Position numbers and translations under genes: made by a program. A DNA stretch of 26,183 bases from DATAEY01 sp038199035 (GTDB taxonomy: Bacteria > Actinomycetota > Thermoleophilia > Solirubrobacterales > Solirubrobacteraceae), in contig JBBPZM010000012.1 in NCBI GenBank assembly GCA_038199035.1, positions 1-26,183 on the forward strand. The letters run 5' to 3'. Positions 14,659-21,523 of this stretch are shown here, in pieces. Under the pieces are notes generated by a model. The model was not told where the DNA came from. It searched no databases and worked only from the letters and a program-made list of their open reading frames with translations. The stretch's first letter is position 1. Every line of letters starts with the position of its first letter.

Positions 14659-15607
14659 GGGCCGCTCGCGAGGGGAGGTCGACGAAGCCCACGGTGCCGC
14701 GGCGGGCGTAGGCCAGTCGGCCGCTGGCGACCCGCACCACCCCGAGCACGCAGTCGGTGGCCAGCGCAGGGCCGGCGGGCCGGGCCCGGCCCTGCGGCCC
14801 GACGCGGTAGGGCAGCAGCTGGTGGGAGACGTAGCCGCACACCACGAGATCGCGGTCCGACACGGCGGCCAACCCCGACGGCGCGGTGTCGGTGGGGAGG
14901 TCGGTGACCCGCGCTGGCCGCTTCCCGAGGTCTCCCCGGGCGAGCCGCTCGGGCGCCTTGCCCACGGCGTTGTCGGCCACCCACAGCTGCCCGCCGGGCG
15001 TGAAGACAAAGGCGAACGGGTTGTTCCATCCGGAGGAGAGGAGACGAGGCCGCTGGCCCGGCGGGCCATCGGGATCGAGCGAGAGGAGCTTGCCGTTGGG
15101 TGCCCGGGGGTCGGCGATCCGCGCGCGCTGCTCCAGGTCGCCGACGCCGATCACCAGCCTCCCGTCGGGCGACAGCGCGAGGCGGCCGCCGATCCCCAGC
15201 GTCGGCGTGCTCGGCCCGCGCCACACCAGGCGCCACCGCCCGGGCGCGACCAGGGCGACGACGAGCCGCTTCGAGCGATCCGTCCACGCGGCGAACAGCC
15301 GGCCGCGAGGATCGCGGGCCAGGCCGAGCAGGCCCCGCTGCCCCTCGGCCGAGACGGGGACGCGTGCGACCACCCCCCCGACGGGGCGCCCGGCAGCGTC
15401 GGCGCGGCGCACCTCGCCGCGGACGCGGTTGGCGTAGAGCAGCCCCCCGCCGGGCAGCGGCGCGAGGGCCGAGAGCACGTCGGCGGGGGTGACCAGGGTC
15501 TCCTGCGGGCGCGGCGCCGACTGGCCGCAGCCGGCCAGGGCGATGGCGCCCACCAGGGCCAGGGCCGGCGCGCGACGTCGCCGGACGGGCTGCGCGCAGG
15601 CGAGCAC
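14651..15607 (-). CDS. Glucose/sorbosone dehydrogenase-like beta-propeller lipoprotein
   Basis: A 318-residue exported protein. The N-terminus is a lipoprotein signal: R-R-R-R, a hydrophobic A-L-A-L-V-G-A-I-A-L, then the lipobox L-A-G-C. The mature part resembles PQQ-dependent aldose/sorbosone dehydrogenase propellers: 'GQRGLLGLARDPRG', 'GGRLALSPDGRLVIGVGD', a 'NGKLLSLDPDG' turn, 'SGWNNPFAFVFTPGGQLWVADN'-type blades in order, and a late 'LVVCGYVSHQLLPYRV'. The usual R-N-P blade is N-N-P here, and not all residues that bind PQQ could be confirmed, so it may be non-enzymatic. The GTG start overlaps the epimerase stop by one base (TAGTG) and its own stop overlaps the PLP-enzyme start, so the three genes form a coupled operon. 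Confidence 0.8.
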   Translation of the reverse strand: MLACAQPVRRRRAPALALVGAIALAGCGQSAPRPQETLVTPADVLSALAPLPGGGLLYANRVRGEVRRADAAGRPVGGVVARVPVSAEGQRGLLGLARDPRGRLFAAWTDRSKRLVVALVAPGRWRLVWRGPSTPTLGIGGRLALSPDGRLVIGVGDLEQRARIADPRAPNGKLLSLDPDGPPGQRPRLLSSGWNNPFAFVFTPGGQLWVADNAVGKAPERLARGDLGKRPARVTDLPTDTAPSGLAAVSDRDLVVCGYVSHQLLPYRVGPQGRARPAGPALATDCVLGVVRVASGRLAYARRGTVGFVDLPSRAARG

Positions 15608-16710
15608 TAAGAAGCCGGGGTGGACGCCGTGCGAGGGCCCGCGCGCCACTCGGTCGCCGGGTCGGCGCGCAGCGGCGCCCGGGCGAGCTCTGTCATCCCC
15701 GCCGCGAACGCCACCTGGGCCTCGAACCCCAGGACCTCGGCCGCGCGGCGCGCGCAGGCGAAGCCGTGGCGGTAGTCGGCGAGGCGGTGGCGGTGGGTGA
15801 TGTCCGGCCGCGGCGCGCCTGGGCCGAAGGCCCCGGCCAGCGCGTGGGCCATCTCGGCCACCGAGTGGGGCTCGCCGCTGCAGACGTTGAAGGCTCCGGC
15901 CACCGGCTCGTCGGCGGTCAGGGCGATCACGTTGGCCCGGGCGACGTCGCGCACGTGCACGAAGTCCCGCAGCTGGCCTCCGTCCTCGAAGACCTCGGGC
16001 GAGCGGCCTGCCTCCAGGGCACTGCGGAAGATCGCGGTCACGCCGGCGTAGGGGGTGTCGCGCGGCATCCGGGGACCGTAGACGTTGTGGTAGCGCAGCC
16101 GCGTGGCCGCGACGCCGGTCTCGCGCCCGAAGGCCAGGCACAGGTGCTCCTGCTGGAGCTTGGTCGCGGCGTACACGCTGGTGGGGGCGAGCGGCGCGTC
16201 CTCGGGCACGGGCTCGGGCGCGAGCTCCTGCCCGCATGCCGGGCACAGGGCCTCGTAGAGGCGTTGCGCCAGCCGGCGCGGGTCGCGCGGGAGCGGGGCG
16301 ACGACGCCGTGGTGCGGGCAGCGGTAGCGCCCCTCGCCGTAGACGACCACGCTCCCGGCCAGCACCAGGCGGCCGCCGAAGCGCCGGGCGGCCATGGCCC
16401 GCAGAAGCACCGCGGTGCCCACGTCGTTGTTGCGCACGTAGTCCTCGATGTCGTCGAAGTCCACGCCGAGGCCGACCATCGCCGCCTGATGGCACACTGC
16501 GTCCACGCCCTCGAGGCAGCGCTCGACCAGCCCCCGGTCCTGAACGTCGCCGCGGACGTACTGCGCGCGGTGGTTGAGGTAATCGGGCTCGCGCGAGTGC
16601 GAGACGGGGTGCAGGACGTCGAGCCCGCGCACGTCGTGGCCGAGCTCGACGAGCTCGTCCACGACGTGGGACCCGACGAACCCGTAGGCCCCGGTGACCA
16701 GGACGCGCAT
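15607..16710 (-). CDS. NAD-dependent nucleotide-sugar epimerase/dehydratase with a zinc-knuckle insert
   Basis: A 367-residue extended SDR. G7-A-Y-G10-F-V-G13 is the NAD-binding glycine motif, and Y180-A-A-T-K184 with S120 supplies the catalytic residues. 'GQLRDFVHVRDVARA' is typical of sugar-nucleotide epimerases. Between the catalytic Ser and Tyr is an insert with C131-x-H133-H134 and C156-x2-C159, likely a zinc knuckle; similar inserts are recalled in dTDP-L-rhamnose 4-epimerase-like proteins. A dTDP- or UDP-hexose is therefore the likely substrate. The ATG at 16710 follows GGAGAGGGG; the open frame upstream to 17034 overlaps the divergent gene and is not used. It heads a leftward operon with the lipoprotein and PLP enzyme, divergent from the oxidoreductase-glycosyltransferase operon. 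Confidence 0.87.
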   Translation of the reverse strand: MRVLVTGAYGFVGSHVVDELVELGHDVRGLDVLHPVSHSREPDYLNHRAQYVRGDVQDRGLVERCLEGVDAVCHQAAMVGLGVDFDDIEDYVRNNDVGTAVLLRAMAARRFGGRLVLAGSVVVYGEGRYRCPHHGVVAPLPRDPRRLAQRLYEALCPACGQELAPEPVPEDAPLAPTSVYAATKLQQEHLCLAFGRETGVAATRLRYHNVYGPRMPRDTPYAGVTAIFRSALEAGRSPEVFEDGGQLRDFVHVRDVARANVIALTADEPVAGAFNVCSGEPHSVAEMAHALAGAFGPGAPRPDITHRHRLADYRHGFACARRAAEVLGFEAQVAFAAGMTELARAPLRADPATEWRAGPRTASTPAS

Positions 16711-16804
16711 CCCCTCTCCTTTCCCTCGACGCGGCCGTCTGAACCCCGTCCGTCGAGCGCCGCAGGCGGCTGCTCCAGTCTGACGGGTCGCCGCGAGCGG
16801 CTCG

Positions 16805-16826
16805 CTTACGGAGCCCTTACGGAAGG
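16805..16826. promoter_or_regulatory. Two 11-bp direct repeats, candidate regulator-binding site
   Basis: CTTACGGAGCC (16805-16815) and CTTACGGAAGG (16816-16826) share the first eight bases and repeat with an 11-bp period, about one helical turn. They lie directly upstream of a candidate -35 box in the divergent region between the epimerase and oxidoreductase operons. Head-to-tail sites at 11-bp spacing are typical for OmpR/PhoB-family response regulators. The regulator is not known. Confidence 0.5.
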
Positions 16827-16836
16827 TCGCGCCGCA

Positions 16837-16865
16837 TTGACCCTCTCGCCCGCGCCCGCGATCCT
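16837..16865 (+). promoter_or_regulatory. Candidate sigma-70-type promoter of the oxidoreductase operon
   Basis: TTGACC (16837-16842) and GATCCT (16860-16865) are separated by 17 nt and lie 36 nt before the ATG at 16901. The -35 is close to consensus; the -10 keeps the A at position 2 and the T at position 6 only. No experiment supports it. Confidence 0.4.
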
Positions 16866-16900
16866 GGGGAGATGACCGTCGCGCGGCAAGGCCGAGGACG

Positions 16901-18181
16901 ATGTCCCTGCTGACGAGGCGGCCCAACGTCCTGCCCTTCGAACCGCGCTCGTGGAGCAGCCCGCTGCGCGGGCCCTGGCTGGCCTCGGTGATCAGCGTCG
17001 GGCTGCTCACCCTGTTCGCCGTCGACGCCGTCACCGGCTTCCTCTCGCAGGCCGCCTACCAACCGCAGCTCGGGCGCAACTCGGTCACCGGCGGCGGGCT
17101 CGACCAGGCCCTGTTCGGCTGGGGCTGGCCGACCCATCCCTCCTGGCTCTACGCCTTCACGCAGGGCCTGCACGTCACCGCCGGCGTGGCCGCGATCCCC
17201 CTGCTGGCCGCGAAGCTGTGGGCGGTGATGCCGCGCTTCTACAAGTGGCCGCCCCTGCGGTCGCCGGCCGACGTGCTCGAGCGCGCCAGCCTCGGGCTGC
17301 TCGTGGGGAGCGCGATCTTCCTGCTGTTCACGGGCGTGTTCAACATCGCCTACTGGTACCCGTTCGGGTTCTCGTTCGTCCCCGCCCACTACTACGCGGC
17401 GTTCATCTTCGTCGGCGCGGTGGCCGCCCACATCGTCATCAAGCTGCCGGCGATGGCACGGGCGTTTCGCGAGCGAGGCGTGCTGCGCCCGCTGCGCGAC
17501 GACCTCGCCCACACCACCCCCGAGCCGCACACCGGCGAGAACAGCGCCCCGCTGGCCCCTGCCGCGCCGACGATCTCGCGCCGGGCCTGGCTGGGATGGG
17601 TCGGCGTCAGCTCGCTGGGCCTGGCGACGCTGCTGGCCGGCGACTCGGTCGGCGGGTTCCTGCGCAAGGTCTCGCTGCTGAGCCCGCGCAGCCAGGACCC
17701 GGGGCCGGGCCCCAACGGCTTCCAGGTCAACAAGACCGCCGTGGCGTCGGGGATCAGCCCCCAGCAGATAGGGCCGAGCTGGCGCCTCGCGCTCGAGGGC
17801 GCCCATCCGGTGCAGCTCAGCCGCGAGGACCTGCTGAGGATGCCCCAGCACACGCACGACCTGCCGATCGCCTGCGTCGAGGGCTGGTCGACCACGCAGC
17901 GCTGGACCGGCGTGCGCCTGATCGACCTCGCGCGGATGGCCGGCGTCGCGCGCCCGCAGCAGCTGCACGTGCAGTCGCTCCAGAAGAGCGGCACGTTCAA
18001 CCAGGCGACGCTCAACGCCGGCCAGGTGAGCGACCCGCGCGCGCTGCTCGCCCTGCGGGTCAACGGCGCCGACCTGTCGCCCGATCACGGGTTCCCGGCC
18101 CGCATCATCGTCCCCGCCCTGCCCGGCGTGCACAACACCAAGTGGGTGAAGTCGCTGGCCTTCAGAGGCGGGCCGGCGTGA
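16901..18181 (+). CDS. Membrane-anchored molybdopterin oxidoreductase with cytochrome b-like domain
   Basis: A 426-residue two-domain protein. Residues 25-182 hold four membrane helices with H91 (G-L-H-V-T), H163 (P-A-H-Y-Y) and H177 (A-A-H-I-V), which fits a b-type cytochrome. After a polar linker comes 'SRRAWLG' (226-232) and a hydrophobic stretch to about 247, an internal twin-arginine-like signal. Residues 270-426 are a sulfite-oxidase-type molybdopterin domain, with 'LPIACVEGWS' giving C325 as the likely Mo ligand and 'VPALPGVHNTKWVKSLAF' at the end. This implies a Moco domain on the outer face, with electrons passed through haem to or from quinone. The substrate is unknown. The ATG follows GAGGA. 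It heads a coupled operon and overlaps the next gene by GTGA. Confidence 0.88.
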   Translation: MSLLTRRPNVLPFEPRSWSSPLRGPWLASVISVGLLTLFAVDAVTGFLSQAAYQPQLGRNSVTGGGLDQALFGWGWPTHPSWLYAFTQGLHVTAGVAAIPLLAAKLWAVMPRFYKWPPLRSPADVLERASLGLLVGSAIFLLFTGVFNIAYWYPFGFSFVPAHYYAAFIFVGAVAAHIVIKLPAMARAFRERGVLRPLRDDLAHTTPEPHTGENSAPLAPAAPTISRRAWLGWVGVSSLGLATLLAGDSVGGFLRKVSLLSPRSQDPGPGPNGFQVNKTAVASGISPQQIGPSWRLALEGAHPVQLSREDLLRMPQHTHDLPIACVEGWSTTQRWTGVRLIDLARMAGVARPQQLHVQSLQKSGTFNQATLNAGQVSDPRALLALRVNGADLSPDHGFPARIIVPALPGVHNTKWVKSLAFRGGPA

Positions 18182-18651
18182 GGCGGCTGAGACGCGGCTA
18201 CGGCGCAGGCCCGCTGCACCTGGTAGCCCTTGCGGTCTGCTTCGTCATCGCCGCCTATGCGCTGGTGCGGATCTTCCAGCATCCCTCGCCGATCGCCGTC
18301 GTGCTGTGGCTGGCGGGGGCGATCGTGGCCCACGACTTCTTCGCGCTGCCGCTCTACACCGCCCTGCACGGCGCGGCGGGACGGGTCGGCGGGCGCGACC
18401 GGCAGCTCCACGGGCGGGTGCCGGTGCTGCCCCACGTCGTGGTCCCCACCGTGCTGTGTGCCTTTCTCTTCGTGGTGTGGTTCCCGCTCATCCTCGGGCT
18501 CGGGGAGAGCACCTACCGCGCGGCCACCGGCCTGGGCAACGGCGTCTACCTCGGCCGCTGGCTGGCCATCACCGCCGGGCTGTACCTCGCCTCGGCGCTC
18601 GTCTACGCCGTGCGGCGGGCCAGATCCGGTGGTGCGCGCCCGAGCGGGTAG
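18178..18651 (+). CDS. Four-helix membrane protein coupled to the molybdopterin oxidoreductase
   Basis: A 157-residue membrane protein that I do not recognise. It begins at a GTG overlapping the oxidoreductase stop (GTGA). It has an Arg-rich N-terminus (R-R-L-R-R) and helices at about 12-29, 37-57, 80-104 and 124-144. A short loop, 'GLGESTYRAATGLGNGVYLG', joins the last two helices. It has two His residues near the membrane faces ('AHDFFALPLYTALHG') and P-H-V-V-V in the third helix, so haem or quinone contact is conceivable but not shown. The tight coupling suggests it works with the oxidoreductase, perhaps as its membrane partner, or in the glycan pathway of the following genes. Confidence 0.7.
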   Translation: MRRLRRGYGAGPLHLVALAVCFVIAAYALVRIFQHPSPIAVVLWLAGAIVAHDFFALPLYTALHGAAGRVGGRDRQLHGRVPVLPHVVVPTVLCAFLFVVWFPLILGLGESTYRAATGLGNGVYLGRWLAITAGLYLASALVYAVRRARSGGARPSG

Positions 18652-18661
18652 CTTGCGCTGA

Positions 18662-19303
18662 GTGCCGGAGGTCATCCTTCCCGTCCTCGACGAGGCGGCG
18701 GCCATCCCGGTCGTGCTCGAGCGCATGCCGCCCGGACACGAGCCGATCGTCGTCGACAACGGCTCGCGTGACGGATCGGCGCAGGTCGCCGCGCGGCTGG
18801 GGGCCCGGGTGGTCAGCGAGCCTCGTCGGGGCTTCGGGGCGGCCTGCTTCGCCGGGCTCCTGGCCGCGCGCGCCGACGTCGTCGCCTTCATGGACTGCGA
18901 CGGCTCCCTGGACCCCCGCGAACTGCCGGGCCTGACCCGCCGTGTCGCTCGTGACGAGGCCGATCTCGTGCTCGGCGCCCGGCGCGCGAGCCGGGGGGCG
19001 TGGCCGGCCCATGCTCGTCTGGCCAACCGCCTGCTGTGCGCGGAGCTGCGCCGGCGCAGCGGAGTGAGGCTGACCGACATCGGGCCGATGCGCGCCGCCC
19101 GCCGCGCCGACCTGCTGGACCTGGGCCTGCGCGACCGGCGCTTCGGCTGGCCGCTGGAGATGGTGGTGCGCGCCCATCAGGCCGGATGGCGCATCGAGGA
19201 GGCGCCCGTCGGCTACTCGGTGCGCGCGGGGCGCTCCAAGGTGACCGGCACGGTGCGCGGCACGCTGCGCACCGTGCGCGACATGGTGGCGGTGATGCGG
19301 TGA
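18662..19303 (+). CDS. Family 2 glycosyltransferase (dolichyl-phosphate-mannose-synthase-like)
   Basis: A 213-residue GT-A enzyme, short for the family and without membrane helices, so like single-domain polyprenyl-phosphate sugar synthases. 'VILPVLDEAAAIPVVL' (4-19) opens the Rossmann-like fold. 'VVDNGSRDGSAQVA' (30-43) binds the nucleotide. D78-C-D80-G is the DxD-type metal site, and 'GWPLEMVVRAHQAGWRIEEA' is the late conserved block. It probably moves a sugar from a nucleotide donor to polyprenyl phosphate, which would feed the GT-C enzyme three genes on; that link is an inference. The GTG start at 18662 has no clear Shine-Dalgarno sequence. It begins 10 nt after the membrane-protein gene and overlaps the next gene by GTGA. 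Confidence 0.85.
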   Translation: MPEVILPVLDEAAAIPVVLERMPPGHEPIVVDNGSRDGSAQVAARLGARVVSEPRRGFGAACFAGLLAARADVVAFMDCDGSLDPRELPGLTRRVARDEADLVLGARRASRGAWPAHARLANRLLCAELRRRSGVRLTDIGPMRAARRADLLDLGLRDRRFGWPLEMVVRAHQAGWRIEEAPVGYSVRAGRSKVTGTVRGTLRTVRDMVAVMR

Positions 19304-20043
19304 GGCCGGCCCTCTACGTCGCCGCCAAGGCGCCGCTGCCCGGGGTGGCCAAGACCCGCCTGGGCGAGGCCGTCGGCCACGACTTGGCGATCGGGCTCTA
19401 CCGCGCGTTCGTCAGCGACCTGGCCCGCCGCCTCGCCGCCTCGCCGGTGACACCCGGGTGGTACGTCACCCCCGACGACGCCTGGGGCACGCTCGGTCCC
19501 CTGGTCAGCCCGGGGGGAGCGCCGGCCCGCGTGGTGGAGCAGGGAAGCGGCAGCTGGACCGATCGCCAGCGACGCCTATTCGCCGGCGCGTCCGCCCGCG
19601 GGGAGGGGCCGGTCGTGCTGATCGCCTCCGACTCGCCGCACGTGACAGTGGAGACCGTGCAGGAGGCCTTCGCCCGCCTGGGACGCGACGACGTGGTGCT
19701 CGGGCGCGTCCACGACGGCGGCTACTACCTGCTGGGGATGCGCGGGTGCCACGAGGTCCTGCAGGGGGTGGAGATGAGCACGGGCGCAGTTGCGGACCAG
19801 GTCGCGCAGCGCGCCGGGCGCCTGGGGCTCTCGCTCGGGCACGTCGACGCCACCTTCGACGTGGACGAGGCCGAGGACCTGGGCCGGCTGCGGGCCGCGA
19901 CGCTGGTGCGGGACGACCTTCCCGCCACCCGGGCGGCGCTGGCCGCGCTGGACGCGGCGGGCGCCGCGCTGAAGGGGCCGGCGGTCAGCGGGCGGGAAGG
20001 GAGCGCGGCTGGGCCGGCGAGGGCCGGCGGCGGCCGGCCGTGA
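19300..20043 (+). CDS. TIGR04282/DUF2064 family protein (glycosyltransferase-like)
   Basis: A 247-residue soluble protein with a nucleotidyl-/glycosyltransferase-like fold. The N-terminal 'YVAAKAPLPGVAKTRLGEAV' is the family signature. 'VLIASDSPHVTVETVQEAFA' and 'VLGRVHDGGYYLLGMR' follow, giving the Asp residues expected at the metal and substrate site. 'TFDVDEAEDLGRLRA' closes the domain. The last 40 residues are an Ala/Gly-rich tail. Members are often encoded next to a GT2 gene; their reaction is not established. The GTG start lies in the stop of the GT2 gene (GTGA), and the protein's own stop overlaps the next start the same way. The longer open frame upstream to 19000 is a shadow of the GT2 gene. 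Confidence 0.85.
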   Translation: MRPALYVAAKAPLPGVAKTRLGEAVGHDLAIGLYRAFVSDLARRLAASPVTPGWYVTPDDAWGTLGPLVSPGGAPARVVEQGSGSWTDRQRRLFAGASARGEGPVVLIASDSPHVTVETVQEAFARLGRDDVVLGRVHDGGYYLLGMRGCHEVLQGVEMSTGAVADQVAQRAGRLGLSLGHVDATFDVDEAEDLGRLRAATLVRDDLPATRAALAALDAAGAALKGPAVSGREGSAAGPARAGGGRP

Positions 20044-21494
20044 GCACGCCGACCGCCGCGCCGTCAGCGGACGCGCGCCGGCGGCGGACACGGGTCGACC
20101 TGGGCGTCCTGGCGACGCTGGGCCTGGTCGTCGTCGGACTGGACACCTGGCTGGGTTTCGAGCTGCGCGACGGAGTGCGCCTCGTCTCCACGCTCGGCAT
20201 CGCCGCCTCGCTGGCCGTCTACGCGATGGCCTGCGTCTGGGTCGTCCGCCGGCGCCCCGACTCGAGGCGCGCCCTGAGGGTGATCGTCCTGGTCGCCCTC
20301 GCCGCCCGGCTGGTCCTCGTCGGCCACGCGCCGGTGCTCTCCACCGACGTCTACCGCTACGTGTGGGACGGGCGGGTCCAGTGGCACTGGGTCAACCCCT
20401 ACCGCTACGTCCCGCGCGATCCCCACCTGGCGGCCTATCGCGATCGGGCCGTCTACCCCCACGTCAACCGCAAGGGCGTCCTGACGGCCTATCCGCCGGC
20501 GGCCGAGACGACCTTCCGGCTCGTCCACCCCCTGGCCCTGGGCACGGTGACCGGAACGAAGCTGGTGTTCGTCTTCATCGACCTCGCGGTGATCGTGGCG
20601 CTGGCCGCGCTCCTGTCGCGCCTGCGGATGCGGCCCGAGCGCGCGGTGCTCTACGCCTGGCATCCGCTGGCCATCACCGAGGTGGCCGACAGCGGGCATG
20701 TCGAGGTGCTGCTGGTCGGCTTGGTGCTGGGGGCGCTCTACGCCGCCACGGCGAAGCGGCGCGTGGTGACGGGAGCCCTGATCGCCGCCGCGGGGCTGGT
20801 GAAGCCCTACGCCCTCCTCGTCGTCCCAGCGCTGGTGGCGCGGCAGGGAGCTCGCAGCCTCGCCCGCACGCTGGGCGCCCTGGCCGTGACGGTCGTGCTC
20901 GCCTACCTGCCGTTCCTGGCGGTGGGCACTCGCGTGGTGGGCTACCTCCCCGGCTACCTGCGTGAGGAGGGCTTCACCACGGGATACCGCTTCCACCTCC
21001 TGTGGCGTCTCGAGCGACTGCTCGGCTCGAGCGGCTTCGCCGGACTGTGGTGGTACGTGGGCGTGACGGTCGCGATCATGATCGCAGTGGCGCTGTGGTG
21101 CTGGCGGGCGCCGCTGCGCGACCCCGTCGAGCTTCCCCGCCGGGCGCTGGTGATCTTCCTCGCCGCGCTGGTCACCACCACCCCGGGCTACCCGTGGTAC
21201 CGGCTGCTGGCGGTGGCGCTGCTGGCCTTTGCGCAGGGCCCGCTGCTGCTGATCGCCGCCGCGGTTGCCTCGAGCGCGGACCTGCTCTACGTCTACGCCC
21301 GCACGCCGACCAAGCCGGTCTGGCCGCTCGACGTGGTCTACGACGGCGGGGCGCTGTTGGGAGTCGCGGCGGTGGTGTGGCTGGCTGTCGGGGCGCTGCG
21401 ACGTCGGCGCGACGCGCCTGGAAGTCCACATTGGCGCCAGCGCCTCTTCGCCCGGCTCCCGGCGTCGGGGAGGCGAGGAAGCGATGCCGTCTAA
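20040..21494 (+). CDS. GT-C mannosyltransferase-like membrane protein (MptA/B or GT87 type)
   Basis: A 484-residue integral membrane enzyme with about twelve helices. The first external loop has 'STDVYRYVWDGRVQWHWVNP' (101-120), which is the D-x-Y-R-Y-x-W-D-G signature of polyprenol-phosphate-mannose-dependent mannosyltransferases; D103 and D110 are likely catalytic or donor-binding. A-Y-P-P (150-153) and 'TPGYPWYRLL' are further typical blocks. It should transfer a sugar from a polyprenyl-phosphate donor to a lipid or polysaccharide outside the membrane. The GTG start overlaps the DUF2064 stop (GTGA). It ends the rightward operon and is convergent with the second propeller gene, 29 nt away. 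Acceptor and sugar are not known. Confidence 0.85.
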   Translation: MSTPTAAPSADARRRRTRVDLGVLATLGLVVVGLDTWLGFELRDGVRLVSTLGIAASLAVYAMACVWVVRRRPDSRRALRVIVLVALAARLVLVGHAPVLSTDVYRYVWDGRVQWHWVNPYRYVPRDPHLAAYRDRAVYPHVNRKGVLTAYPPAAETTFRLVHPLALGTVTGTKLVFVFIDLAVIVALAALLSRLRMRPERAVLYAWHPLAITEVADSGHVEVLLVGLVLGALYAATAKRRVVTGALIAAAGLVKPYALLVVPALVARQGARSLARTLGALAVTVVLAYLPFLAVGTRVVGYLPGYLREEGFTTGYRFHLLWRLERLLGSSGFAGLWWYVGVTVAIMIAVALWCWRAPLRDPVELPRRALVIFLAALVTTTPGYPWYRLLAVALLAFAQGPLLLIAAAVASSADLLYVYARTPTKPVWPLDVVYDGGALLGVAAVVWLAVGALRRRRDAPGSPHWRQRLFARLPASGRRGSDAV

Positions 21495-21523
21495 ACCCGA
21501 GCCGATCGTCGTTTGCCTGGCGG

